Origin: Eumeta japonica | Lineage: Eukaryota > Arthropoda > Insecta > Lepidoptera > Psychidae | Direction: 5' to 3' | DNA length: 64,000 nt | NCBI GenBank assembly: GCA_005406025.1 | Contig: BGZK01000726.1 | Location: 1-64,000 of the forward strand | Shown here: in pieces, positions 24,420 to 35,149 of the stretch | Numbering within the stretch: the first letter of the stretch is position 1 | Layout of the letters: every line of letters begins with the position of its first letter | Notes under the pieces: generated by a model | Told to the model about the DNA's origin: nothing | The model's database searches: none | The model's input: the letters and a program-made list of their open reading frames with translations, nothing else | Made by a program: the position numbers and the translations under genes

Positions 24420-24840
24420 ACTTATTAAAAAAAATTGGTTGTCTATAAAATCGGTTTACGGACGATAATTTTACTTGATAATGTCATAAGAAAACATTGA
24501 TGAAAAATTGCATTCTTTAATAAATTGAACTGAATTATTATCACTGAATTATCATTATTTTGTATAATACAAAGAAGGAGTTAATTGAAAATGACAATGT
24601 TTTCGACAAATTAATATTCATTTGCACTCGTTAATTCAAATATTTTTCTACTTAAATTATACAGTAAAGAGATAAATGCATTACAAGCCGAACGCTTAGA
24701 CCGACCGTACCTGTCTATCGCTTGTTCCGCGCTCTCGCTCGCACGCTCGGCTCAGGCGGAACGCGACAATGAGTGTTGCTTTTTCGTGCGCGCAGCCCGC
24801 GTTCATCGAATTATACGACACTATCTCGTCAAAAACATTT
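24420..24840 (+). repeat. Truncated copy of the 48085-48620 repeat
   Basis: aaaattggttgtctataaaatcgg and the following tttacggacgataattttac match aaaattggttgcctgtaaagtcgg...cgggcgaaagttttac at 48090. Further on both share a ctcgctcgca/ctcactcgctctc part, a gcggaacgcgaca / gcggagcgtaacgc part and a ctcgtcaaaaa / cacgtcaaaaa end. It is non-coding. Confidence 0.55.
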
Positions 24841-24855
24841 ATGCTTTAATAGTGT

Positions 24856-26196
24856 TTTTAGGGTTCTATACCTCAAAAGAAAAAAACGGAACCCTTATAG
24901 GATCACTCTGCTGTCCGTCCGTCTATCTGTCAAGACCATTTTTCTGAGAAACCCGTGGAGGTATCAAGCTGAAATTCATATCAAATACTCAAGTTTACTG
25001 TCCCTTGGAGCTGTGAAAAAATCAAACTTCTACGTCAACGCAATCAAAAGAAATAGCAATTCAAACCGCATATTTTGAAACTCGCAACTACTCGCAAGAA
25101 AATCAAAACCTAAAGGGTACTTCCAGTCGACCTAGAATAATGAAATTTGGCATGAAGCAACGTTTTATAGCATACATAAGGGAAAATTCCGAAAATCTTA
25201 AATTTTTAGTTACATCACATAATGTATATTTTTAATAAGTATAAACCTTTTTCATCATGAACGCGTAAAGGTATCAAGTTGAAATTAATATCAAATACTT
25301 AGGTGTAATCGCCTTTAAGCTGTGAAAAAAAATTATAAGCATAATTGTACTTACCGCATTGACCGCAACTTATGTCTATGTATGGGGAGGGGACAAGATT
25401 CTATCGCGTATGTACGGCGCTATTTTAAGGATACCGCGAAGGACGGATCATGTAAAAGATATTATTTTAATAACCCAGGCGCTGCAAAAGGCCATTGTGA
25501 ATGTTTGCATTTTGAAATGTTTAATGTCAGAGTGATAACCATATATAGGTCACCTCAATGTCAAATTAATGTTGCAACAGAATGCATAAATACAACAATA
25601 GACGGCGGCAACCTCAATAGGTATACTTCGTGTTCTCGTTTGATTGTTGTGGGAGACTTCAATGTCGATTTTAGAATGAATTCTCAAAATGGAATTTTCA
25701 CATATTTTTCATCCATAAATATGTTTCCGTTAATAAATACCGGCACTAAAAGAAGTGATACAACTACATATAACGTTTTTTCGAACTTCAATGTTCAATG
25801 TGGTACTATTCATACCTTTTTAAGTCACCACTTACAGATCTGGTCCAAATTTAATAATTAATTAGTATTTTTGAACCAGATTTCTAAATAGTGACTAAAA
25901 ACTTTGTAAATAAATAACTTTGATAAAAGAACATTTGCTAGACTGCTGCAAGGCTAGTCTAGGTATTTTAGTTATAAGTTAAATGATATATATGTGTTAA
26001 TATTACTGAAACGATAAAAAGACCTTTATCTTAAATTTATGCTCCTCCAGCATTCCACATTATAATGTTATGGATTTCATTTTGTAATAAAAATAACTAT
26101 GAGTCGATTGTCGTAATGGGTGAACTTATATACCTATAGGTTTGTACGGATCCCTCGATGCACTAGTCCGACTCGCACTTGGCCGATTTTGTTTTT
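24856..26196 (+). repeat. Interspersed repeat, gggttc...cttggccga family, interrupted copy
   Basis: Starts agggttctatacctcaaaag, followed by aaaaaaacggaacccttata, and ends gtccgactcgcacttggcc. These ends match copies 404-1172 and 11567-12313 read on the minus strand. The internal text, including ggtatcaagctgaaattcat, appears twice (24960-25020 and 25268-25325), so there is an internal duplication. LINE endonuclease sequence occupies 25380-25861 inside it. Long and short forms sharing termini suggest autonomous-derived and deleted versions of one family. Confidence 0.6.
25380..25861 (+). pseudogene. LINE endonuclease fragment
   Basis: The frame contains the APE-endonuclease core VVGDFNVDF (the GDFN motif) preceded by VRVITIYRSPQCQIN, matching the usual order of YRSP... 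then GDFN in CR1/Jockey-type ORF2. A later TTYNVFSNF stretch fits the segment before the conserved SDH, which is altered to LSHHL. The N-terminal catalytic part and the RT are absent. It is a 5'- and 3'-truncated remnant. Confidence 0.75.
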
Positions 26197-26360
26197 AATA
26201 TAAAACGTAAAATAGTATGACTAAACTCTTCTTATTTCATAAAAAAAATATTTTTGCTGAATAAATTAAAAATAAAATGATATCAACTCGTCTTACGGGA
26301 TCTCTTTGAGAAGAAGAATGCAATTCGCTTTGTTAACATTTATAAAATATTTTTCTTTGC

Positions 26361-26504
26361 AGATATTTGCGAAGAAGCAATGCCGCGACGGACACAGAGA
26401 CTAATGCGCTGGCAGCGTCGACGCGCGCTCGGCGCTGGCGGCGCGGGCGGCAGTGCCGGCGCCGGCGCACACAGACATCACGTGTTTTTCCATATTTGCG
26501 ATTA
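26361..26504 (+). other. Possible exon: strong splice acceptor followed by GC-rich open frame
   Basis: tatttttctttgcag at 26346-26360 is a very good 3' splice site. It is followed by a GC-rich stretch (unlike the flanks) that is open in one frame, with ICEEAMPRRTQRLMRWQRRR and then Gly/Ala-rich residues, to a stop near 26504. It lies 380 bases before the TGF-beta exon on the same strand and could be a prodomain exon. I cannot show a matching donor in the required phase, so this is a candidate only. Confidence 0.3.
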
Positions 26505-26880
26505 ACTAGGAGAATTGAGATTATGAATTGATGCCGACGTTTACTCGAGGCGCTCTGTCAACTTTTAGCTAATATAAAACTTTAAGCTATAGATAGATAA
26601 AAATTTAATAAGTAATACCTTATTTAAAAATATGAGCCGTGCGGGCGGTCACCGTGTGTTCGACCGTTGGCCGTCCGGAGCGGCGGGCAGCGGGCGGACA
26701 TACGCAGCCCGCAGCCACGGGCGACCCCCGCCCACACGCGCTCTTTCTGGCACTCGAGTTTGACGCCGTTTGTACAATGATTGAATTGAATCACTCCACC
26801 TATTATAGTAGAACATTTAGCGACGTATTAAGACACGAGCTTAGACTTGATGTTGACTTCGGCTGTTTCCGTATGCACAG

Positions 26881-27653
26881 GACCCACGCTGAAGGGGCAA
26901 CGGGTGTTGGAGTTCCGGCTCGGACGCGAGGCTCGCGGGCCGGGCGGCGTCGACGGCGACATGCGCGTGCTGTCGGCCGAGCTGTTGGTGCGCGCGGAGA
27001 CGGCGCCGGCGAGCCGGGGCCGAGGAGGCGCCGAAGCGCGCCGGCTGCGGTACACATTGTGGGCGTTTACGGTAGCGGGCAATGGGTCGGCGTTGACGTT
27101 GGGCACGCTGGCCGGCGCGACACAGCGTGACCCGTCACGTGCATGGCAACGCCTCGCAGTGACGGAAGCGGCCCGCGGCTGGGCGGCGCGCGGTTGGGGC
27201 GGCGCGCTACGGTTGGTGGTGGACTGCTCGGGCTGCGCGGGGCGGGTGCGCCTTCGGTTGGGAGGCGGAGAAGGTGCACGACCGCTGCTGCGCGTGCGTG
27301 TGGCTTCGACGGGCTCGCGTCGACGACGACGCGCGTTAGAATGTGCAGCGGCGCCGGCCGGTCTCTGCTGCCGCGAATCTTACTACGTGAGCTTCCACAC
27401 GCTCGGTTGGGACGACTGGATCGTGGCACCGGAAGGCTACCACGCCAACTACTGTCGCGGCGCGTGCGCACGCACGCCGGACACGTTCGTCTACTACCAC
27501 ACTCAAGTGGTAGAGGCGGCACGGATGCCGGTGGCAGCGTGCTGTGCGCCGCTGCGCTTCTCACCGCTGTCACTCATCTACTTCGGCGACGACTCGAACA
27601 TCATCAAGCGCGACCTGCCCGAGATGGTGGTGGAGGAGTGCGGCTGCCCGTAG
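26881..27653 (+). CDS. Activin/inhibin-beta-like TGF-beta ligand, last coding exon
   Basis: Encodes the end of the prodomain and the whole mature ligand of a secreted TGF-beta superfamily protein. The exon probably begins at 26881, after tttccgtatgcacag, in phase 1. The upstream ATG in this frame lies in the intron. A furin-type RRRRR site is at 27318-27332. The mature part is ~106 residues with nine cysteines (EC, CC, NYC, GAC, ACC, EEC, GCP), the activin/TGF-beta-type pattern and not the seven-cysteine BMP pattern. LGWDDWIVAPEGYHANYC and the terminal VEECGCP are diagnostic. It would signal as a dimer through activin-type receptors and Smad2/3-type effectors. Activin-beta or dawdle orthologue is likely; which one is unresolved. 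GC content is far above its flanks. The signal peptide and most of the prodomain must lie on unidentified upstream exons. Overlapping frames on both strands here are composition shadows. Confidence 0.93.
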
Positions 27654-27960
27654 CCATCGCTGTACATCGCCGCCGCGCCCCGCCCGCGCCCCGCCTGCCG
27701 CCGCGCCGCCCGCAGCCCCCGCCCGCCCCGCCGACGCCGTCCCGCGGCCCGCTTCTGCCGCTCTCCCGACCGATTTATCCGAATCGATTATAAATAATAT
27801 CCTTGACTCGTGTAACGTTTTGTTCCTCGCGTTCAAAAGACTCTATAACCTAAATATAAATAAATAATTGAATACGCTGTTTCATTTCGCCGGTTCGGTG
27901 ACCGCTTGTAATTATTGTAAACTGTATTATAACGTTAATTATAATAAATCAACTTTTTCA
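27654..27960 (+). terminator. 3' UTR and polyadenylation signals of the TGF-beta gene
   Basis: A C/G-rich 3' UTR start (to about 27780) turns AT-rich. Overlapping AATAAA motifs occur near 27855-27866 and again near 27944 (ataataaatcaac). Either could direct cleavage within the next 30 bases. Confidence 0.6.
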
Positions 27961-27979
27961 TAATTATTATTATCTTTTT

Positions 27980-28500
27980 TATTTTCCCCATCGAGATCGC
28001 CCAAGAGTGCTCGCTCGCTCTGCCGTCGGCGCAGTCGCGTGCGCCGGAAGAGTCTCTCCCTACTTTTTGTAAGAGATGTCGTATTGGGACACGTCACCCG
28101 CGGGCGGCCAGACTCGTTACACCATTTACTGCTCGTCTTCGCGGACGTCGCCGTTGTGTTTGTTGTGTTTGACTTACATCATATTTCCTAAGGCAAACGG
28201 TACTTTTAGCAGATATCATTTAAGCATTTCAGATATATTTTTCTTTAGCATCGTTGTCAGTGCAGAAAAATTACTTTATTTGGAATATCTATTCTAGGAT
28301 CGACATCGATATATCTCAAAAAGAAAATATATTTCCAACGTAGTTAACTAAATGCTTTAAATTGTAAAAGTAAAAGATATTCATAATTTCTCCAAATAAT
28401 AAATAAATTTTTAGTAAAAATATAGTCCTTTCATGGAAATTTTGCATTATTGGATTAAATCTCTCACGGACCGTTTTCTAACAAATATTTTTATACGTGG
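27980..28500. other. Unassigned downstream flank
   Basis: A moderately GC-rich block at 27990-28160 with a short open plus frame (28076-28297) is not recognised. The rest is AT-rich. Confidence 0.4.
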
Positions 28501-28545
28501 TGATTTCAATACAAAAACATTGAAATAATTAGGAAATCGTGATTC

Positions 28546-29210
28546 TTGAATTCCATAAATGATTTGAAAGAGTATGAGTGTGGACTAAGGATGGATGAGC
28601 TATCTGTCAAATGCCTCGTGTACGCCGACGACCGAGTAGTCCTTGCGCCGTCGGCGTACGGGCTACAGAAGGTGGTACATAAAATGAATGATTCTGTTAA
28701 GAAAAGGGGTATGAAAGTTGATGTTGGTAAGACTAAAGCGATAGTGAATGAAAGGAGTGAAAGCACGACTGAATGCGATATACTTATAGAAGGTCAGAAA
28801 GCCGAACAAGCGAAAGAGCGAAAGAGTTTGTATACTTGGGTAGTCTGTTTACAAATGATGGTGAATATAACGGAGATGTCGAAAGTAGAGTGAATGCGGG
28901 AAATAAAGAGAATGGGACCTTGCTCGTTATTATGAATATTAAAAGCATGTCACGACAAGCGCGCTTGGTTATCTATAATGGAGTCCTAATCCCTACGCTT
29001 ATGTATGGTTGTGAAAGCTGGGTATGGCTAAAGAAAAATTAAAGTAAGATCAATGCAGTGGAGATGCGATCGCTGCGTACTATGTGCGGAGTGTCTCGGA
29101 AAGATAAATTAAAAGCAGTGATGTTAGAGAACGGTGTGGTTTAAAGGAAGATATAGTGACTAGAGTAGAAAGATGTATCTTGCGATAGTTTGGCCATCTG
29201 AAGTTTATAT
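28546..29210 (+). pseudogene. RTE-type LINE reverse transcriptase, C-terminal fragment
   Basis: Contains the RT catalytic YADD box (CLVYADDRVVLAPSA) followed by GLQKVVHKMNDS, VGKTKAIV, then after a frameshift FVYLGSLFTNDGEYNGDVES and GVLIPTLMYGCESW. This is the order seen in RTE-like ORFs. Downstream, shifted frames give INAVEMRSLR and RKDKLK-like pieces of the same tail. The 5' half and endonuclease are gone. The copy at 48880-50330 is the same family on the other strand. Confidence 0.85.
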
Positions 29211-29219
29211 TAGTAGGCA

Positions 29220-30130
29220 GGCGTTCATACAATGTAATATAAATGAGCAAATACTTTGAGAATATGCACCACGGGAATGATCTCAGCAGGATACTTTATT
29301 TTATTCGTAGTTGGGATAAGAAAATAATATGTTACAAATCTTAAACAAGCAGAAATATCAAGAATCGCCAATATCCTTATAAGCACAAGGCGAACTAAAA
29401 TTACTGCTAAGCCGTCCACGTGGCCCGCATTATTGTTAAAAGCGCTGCCTACATTTTCTAAATTGTAACTGAAATTGTAACAATTGCAATACTGTACTAT
29501 TCTCTATTCTATCCTATTATATTCTTATATGACATATAATACTCAACTCGTAGAATACTTCTTTTCTTATTGAAATGCAATTGTAATATTTTGCTATTTT
29601 TATAGGAATCCACTTCACTTCTACGGTGCATATACAGTAGGTACGCAAATATTTAATCCCAACTATTAATTATCTTTGACTTTATGGTAAAGTTAAAAGT
29701 TTAAATACGTACTTCAATTTGTGCGCTTGTGCCATATGGAAGGTGAAAGGGAGGTTTGTTCCATACGGAATACCAATTCTCAAAAGGTTTCTTTTGTTGT
29801 ATACAAGAACTATGTGTATCGTAATATCAAAGGTTGCTTGAAATCTATGTATATAGCAAAAAAACAATCGAATCTGAGGTAAAGGTATGAGTCACAACAT
29901 TGAGAGGGACAATAAGAAAATGCTAATGTAAGCGAAAACCACAACATTCAAATTGTTTGTTAGTCTGTCTAACTAGTATAAACAATGCGTAATGAACATT
30001 TCTTCCAAATTACAAATATGTAGGAATTAAATTCAAAAACTGAGAGAAATTAATTTTTAAAGTTGCACTTTAAATATTAATTTTCATATATAGCTCTCGG
30101 TATGCAAATTAGTCGAAAACGTCGAAGTTT
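29220..30130. other. AT-rich DNA, nothing recognised
   Basis: Only short unsupported frames occur. Confidence 0.5.
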
Positions 30131-30136
30131 GGAAGC

Positions 30137-30510
30137 TCCATCATCAGACCCTGAAAGTCAATCGTGGTCAAAATAGATTTTAGGGCAATTCCAACAAGTC
30201 TAATTTTGGTTAGGATATATTGTTCCGTCATGATATGTTAATTCCGATGCCAACCGTCGAGTTCCATCATCAGACCCTGAAAACCAATTATGGCCAAGTC
30301 CACTAAAAAAATTCTATTAAGAACACATACGACTAGGTTACGTTGTTCTATTATGGAGTACTAGTGCTTACCTTCCGGCTCCATCATCAGACCCTGAAAA
30401 TCACTCATGGTGGAGAGTACATCTCAAGAGAACTCTAATAAGCTCAAACACGACTAGGATATGTTATTCCGTTATAGAGTTCCTGTGTCTACCTTCTAGC
30501 TCATTCATCA
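30137..30510. repeat. Second ~120-bp tandem array (ctccatcatcagaccctga)
   Basis: The phrase tccatcatcagaccctga starts at 30137, 30263 and 30380, with a decayed fourth copy near 30501. Spacings are about 126, 117 and 121. Units also share a cgttgttc / gtcatgatatg / ttatggagt part. The same anchor phrase and similar period occur at 18691-19140, so the two arrays come from one repeat family. Confidence 0.8.
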
Positions 30511-30699
30511 GATCAGTTCAATTATACCATATTGTACAGCCATCGGTCCTCGATAAGTGCGCAAAGTTTAAATTTATTCTAACGCTTTAAAGTCACTCAA
30601 CATTGCGTATAAGAATAACATTTTTTTATACCTAACAATTTCGACTCATAAATCGATTCCGGAATCGCAATCGATTTCTACTTTTACGTAATAAAGCCC

Positions 30700-31832
30700 C
30701 CAGATGATGTATAGCAACGAGTTCGGAAAATCAGCGGGCCCGCAGCTCAGCCGCCGCTCAGCCGGGAAACACGTACTCGATATCTGTGTGCCGAGTGCTT
30801 CACACCATAATATAGTAGAGAAAATTATTAAGACAAATTTCCATTCGAATACTAGAATTATAATTTTAATTGGTAGAAGGGAAGAGACTGACAAAAAAGA
30901 TATAATTCATTGTTTGCTAAAACTAAATAGTATGGAAGATGTAAGCAAAGTAATTTTGTTCTATTTTCCATTCAGCCAAAACTTGTCACAAAAAGAAAAT
31001 AATTATCGACGTAAATTGAATATTAACATCCATACATTGACATGTCGTCATTCCAATAAATTTCATTTCACGGACACCAATAAAATTATTGGTTAATATT
31101 TTTGTTTGACAAGAGGGCAGTATTTTCCTTCAAAATATATTTTACGACAATTAACGGACTCGCTAAGTTATTTTATTATTAACATGTCCAGTTCCGTCGA
31201 CAAACAATTGTGTTCTTCTATTGAAGCATTTACATTGAGTATGATTTAAATTAGTTTATAAGACAATAGAGAATACCTCTTGCAATTTTTCGACATTATT
31301 CCAAAATTGTAATAACTCGAAAACAAATAAAAAATAATAATCATGTTCTACAAGCATATGAAACTCAATCAATAATGCCTGGACCAATGCACACTCAATC
31401 TGGTGTATCAAAATATACAGGGAATGTCAAGTCAGGAACTGGAAATTGAATTATTTATAAATTATAATGATATTGACATATTATGTATTACAGAACATTA
31501 GCTTAGAAGTCACCAGTTCATGTTTAACTTCAGTATGCACCATGTAGCAAGTTCGTTCAGCAGAGAAAAAGCTATACATGGCGGCTCTCTAATAATAGTT
31601 AAAAACAATATAATTTTTTTGTGAGCTTATCTGTTGAGCGAATTATTGAAGTGCCTGCATAGAACTAGCGCGACTTTTTGTATTAAGCGTATACGGTCTG
31701 TGTACGCTGTCTGTATACGCCAAAGCCATTGTATGATTTTCGAAAAAGTAATTGATGATATTTTGTACAAAATAAGTGAATATAATAAAATTATTGCTAT
31801 TTGCGGATATTTTAATATAAGTTTATTGAAGA
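30700..31832 (+). pseudogene. CR1/Daphne-like LINE, part 1 (ORF1 tail and endonuclease start)
   Basis: 30704-31096 reads as a 130-codon frame with RIIILIGRRE, LNINIHTLTCRHSNKFHF and DTNKIIG. I associate this type of sequence with the region before the endonuclease of CR1/Daphne-like LINEs. From 31430 shifted frames give NIQGMSSQELEIELFI and IDILCITEH (endonuclease N-terminus with the catalytic E), then GGSLIIVKNN and IIAICGYFNI (a mutated GDFN box). Many stops and frameshifts. It continues after an insertion at 33115. Confidence 0.75.
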
Positions 31833-31847
31833 ATTCTTGTCTATGCA
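31833..31847. repeat. Target-site duplication, left copy
   Basis: ATTCTTGTCTATGCA is repeated exactly at 33115-33129. The host LINE reading frame resumes across the pair, so it is a 15-bp duplication made by insertion of the segment between. Confidence 0.9.
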
Positions 31848-33114
31848 CTTAAAAAAAAACTCATAATATCAGTAGGCTTAAAATTAAATGAAATTTAGAT
31901 CAAGATGTTAATCAGAGACCCAATCAACAAAAGCATAGCCACACATAAAGAGGAAATAAATGGAGTTCTAATTACTCCTGTGGACACAATTAAATATCTA
32001 GGTACGTACCTGTACTCAAAGTTGAATCGGAGGAATACGATAAAGCCAAGATGTAAACAAGGAATCCGTAATGCGAAAGGTTTCATACCCTTCATCAAGA
32101 AGACGAAAATGCACTAGAAAATCGCCAAGTTGACTTACTAAATGGTATTTTTCGCTCCACGATATACGGTCTGAATGTAGTACCACTAACTAAATCAAAT
32201 AGAAGAAGACTGAGACAGTATGAAAAATGAAAGTATGAAAGACATGTCACAAGCCGCAAGAAATCAATCTACACAGAAAACACAAGAAAACACAATCACT
32301 AAAATCATCAAGGTTAGAAAAATATGCTACTACGGTCATCTTTTAAGAAGAGACCAACCCCACATACGTTACTTTGCTCTAAAATATATAACAATAAAGA
32401 GAAAAGTTGAACGTCCTATTTATTCATGGGAAGATTCTCTTTGACAAGACTTCAGTTATCACAATACGAACCAGAAGGAATGAGCTACATTAGCTAAGAA
32501 CAAAATACAAATGAAAAAAGCTACGGATGAACAATACCAACTCCCAGAAACGGACACTGAAAGCTCAGCGCCAAGTGAAGAAAATGAAAAATAAAAAATT
32601 AACGGGAGAAATAAATTTATTTCAGTTTTCTAATATACATAAAGTAATATACATACACATTACTACACCAGCAAATTAGAGATTAGAAACGCTGGGGATG
32701 AACTGTATCAACCCTCACTAACACCGAAACTTAAGCAAAGAAAATGAAGTATGAAATATTAACTGAGGAAACAAATTTATGAAAAAAGGATGTCTTAGAG
32801 CGCATGTGAGTTATCACAACAAGAACTAAAGGCAAAAAGGCTACATTAGCAAAGAGCAATGTAAAAACTAAAAGATTGTGGATGAACCAACACTGAAAGC
32901 TCTGCACCAAGCAAAGAAAACGGAGAACGGAAGACAAACGGAAGCAACTTACCCTTTCCCACTATTATTATTGACACATAATAGTATCTTTCGTCGCTCC
33001 TAACCCATACTAGAACCTGCACTCCCCCCTATAACTTCGCTCTCTTATATATCGGGACTTGTCGCTTTCAGTCATTGCGAATGGCTGAAGTTTGAGCGAT
33101 GATGACGATGGAAA
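31848..33114 (+). mobile_element. 5'-truncated second LINE inserted into the CR1-like LINE
   Basis: Flanked by the 15-bp duplication at 31833 and 33115. Its frames read as an RT C-terminus: LIRDPINKSIATHKEEINGV, ITPVDTIKYLGTYL, IRNAKGFIPF, then KVRKICYYGHLLRRD and RPIYSWEDSL. After the stop the ESSAPSEEN-type tail is repeated in degenerate form (32560-32940). The 3' end finishes in a gatgatgacgatgg stretch with no poly(A). The 5' truncation, plus strand and target duplication fit target-primed reverse transcription. Confidence 0.85.
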
Positions 33115-34095
33115 ATTCTTGTCTATGCAGCAGAATTAAATCTTTATTCCAATGTTATCATTTAGAGAATTTATATTTGGAACCGGCTAGGTTCACAGCT
33201 ACTTCGGCATCTTGTGCCGATAATTTACTCACAAATATTAAGCCACAATTTCAGTCGGTTATAAATAAATTATTATCTGACCATTGTGGACAACTGGTTA
33301 AGTTTGAAATTAATTCTAAAATAAATATAAAACATAAGATCAAAATTATGCCTGTGAACACTGGTCGTCTTGAGCAGCTTAGAAACAACGTACTAAAAAA
33401 AATCGTCTAACTTGTCATTGTAAAGACCCTACAGGATATTGTTCACTGCTTACTGTAACCAGGTCTGAATGCAGCAATATTTTGATGAAAAAATATTAAT
33501 GTTAATAATAATTTATCATTTAGTGATTGGGCGACAGTGGGCATTCATAATTGTAGGCGTTGATTATACGCACTTTATAAAGAAAAGTAGTTTAACAATT
33601 CGGTTAATTTAGTCAATTATGTAAGAAATTATTCCAAGGTATTTAAGCGTGTATTTGCAGCCTCAAAATCTATGTTAATCAATAATAAAATAAAATATAG
33701 CACTGATATGATAAAAACTACTTGAAATATAATCAATAGTAAAACTGGAAAACACACACCCACCATCATACAGAATTTCAATTAAAAATTGATTACAAAA
33801 TTTTAAACAAAAACAAAGAAATTGCTTTTGCTCTTGAAAAATTTTTTGCTAGAATTCCAATTTTAACTACACAATCTCTAAAATCATCGTCCATTCTCGC
33901 TGAATCTTTGTTGAAGCGAAAGTTGACACCTGTGACATTATGTTTGAATTTAATCATGTCAACTACAATGACGTTATTAAAACATTCAAATGCATAAAAA
34001 TGAAAAAACCTGCTGATCTTGATGGCCTTTCTATTAAAACAATAGATTCATTAATAGACTGCATTGCTCCATGCTTAGTAAAGTCCAGTAATTTT
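33115..34095 (+). pseudogene. CR1/Daphne-like LINE, part 2 (end of endonuclease, linker, RT start)
   Basis: Resumes the host LINE with SRIKSLFQCYHLENLYLEPA, SASCADNLLTNI and INKLLSDHCGQLVKF, which is the endonuclease C-terminus with the conserved SDH. It continues through linker sequence to FKCIKMKKPADLDGLSIKTI, the LDGLS-type start of the RT palm. It stops abruptly at the inverted terminus of the transposon at 34096. Confidence 0.8.
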
Positions 34096-34101
34096 AGGTT
34101 T

Positions 34102-34400
34102 CATCTGCGGAAAAATTCCTAGTGAGATGAATTTTTGTATAAACCTTTATTACGGCGTTGTAATGAAGATGTGAAAAATCGACATTGATATCGTGCCGGC
34201 TAAAAAAGTTATGAAGGTCAAAACGTCATGAAAATCCATTTTTCGCAAATATCTCGAGACTTATTGCTCGGAGGTTAATAGAGGTCATTATAAAAATTGT
34301 CGTAAAATTATCTACAAAAAATGCATTTTGCATTTTTCTGTAAAATTAACCATTTTCGGATTAGAGCACTGAGAAAGCGACTACATTATGACGATGCATT
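34102..34400. repeat. Left terminal inverted repeat of the PIN-CXC transposon
   Basis: Read rightward it carries atctgcggaaaaattcctag, acctttattacg.cgttgtaatg, gccggctaaaaaagttat, caaatatctcg, acttattgctcggaggt, tgcatttttctgtaaaatta and gagaaagcgac. The same phrases occur in inverted order at 40810-41105 with about 10-15% mismatch judged by eye. Confidence 0.85.
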
Positions 34401-34699
34401 CGTTTCTTCACCACCTTCGAGGTAGAATGCAAGGCGCGTTTTTTTTTACATGGTTTCACCCGCAGACATAATACATGATATGTAATGAGAGGTTTTTTTT
34501 TATTTGAGAGTGAATAATTTTTTATTTGAATACTAAAAAATAAACTTTACTATATAATTTTTTTATCATTTATTATCGATATCTACAGTTTCTACCTCAT
34601 TAATAGTTGCTGACAATACGTCGAGTGGATTTATTTCTGTATTTAAATCGACATCTTTATCATTTTCATCGTTGGTTGACTCTGCGTTTAAGCATGACT

Positions 34700-34850
34700 G
34701 GCCACGGCAATGTCCACAAACTTTTGAACATCTTAATCCAATTTTTTTGCATCCACATTTGCCGCCACAACCTTTTGTACAATTACAAAAGATTGTGTTC
34801 AGTAGATCATCGAGTGCTGGTGGTAATAAAGTTGTTATTGGCTGTAGAAT
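34700..34850 (-). pseudogene. Tesmin/TSO1-type CXC domain
   Basis: The sequence FCNCTKGCGGKCGCKKIG continues into LRCSKVCGHCRGQSC. The spacing C-x-C-x4-C-x4-C-x-C-x6-C-x3-C-x2-C-x4-C fits one half of the zinc-binding CRC/CXC DNA-binding domain (tesmin, TSO1, MSL2). It sits at the C-terminus, after the PIN-like domain, followed by an Asp/Glu-rich tail. DNA recognition of the terminal repeats is a plausible role. Confidence 0.8.
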
Positions 34851-35149
34851 ATTATTTTTTAACTCCCGACCCCACTGTTCTGGTTCAATTTCTCTTCCTA
34901 GCCAGGTTTGTATTTGATAATACACTCGATTAATATACTGTGGAGCTGCTGAAGAAGTAGGTGGTAACAATGAAAATTTGACAGCTGTGCTTTGTCTTGT
35001 TAGTTTAGCAAAGCTACAGTATCTGTAATTATCTATCGAATGTTCTGATTTCGGAGCACCGTACATTGCTAGTAGAAAATGGATTCCGGCATTGACAATG
35101 ACATCTGGAGAGCAATTTTTTGGTTGGAATATTTCTGCAGAATTGTTTA

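Noticed and set aside
26639..27867. Several long frames overlapping the TGF-beta exon (for example 27067-27573 minus, 27143-27793 plus, 27544-27867 plus, 26639-27130 plus)
   Set aside because: They are Arg/Ala/Pro-rich by-products of the high GC content. None shows a domain, while the 26881-27653 frame has the full cysteine-knot pattern.
30704..31096. 130-codon frame as an independent host gene
   Set aside because: Its position just before LINE endonuclease sequence in the same orientation, and its style, fit the ORF1/ORF2 junction of the CR1-like element.
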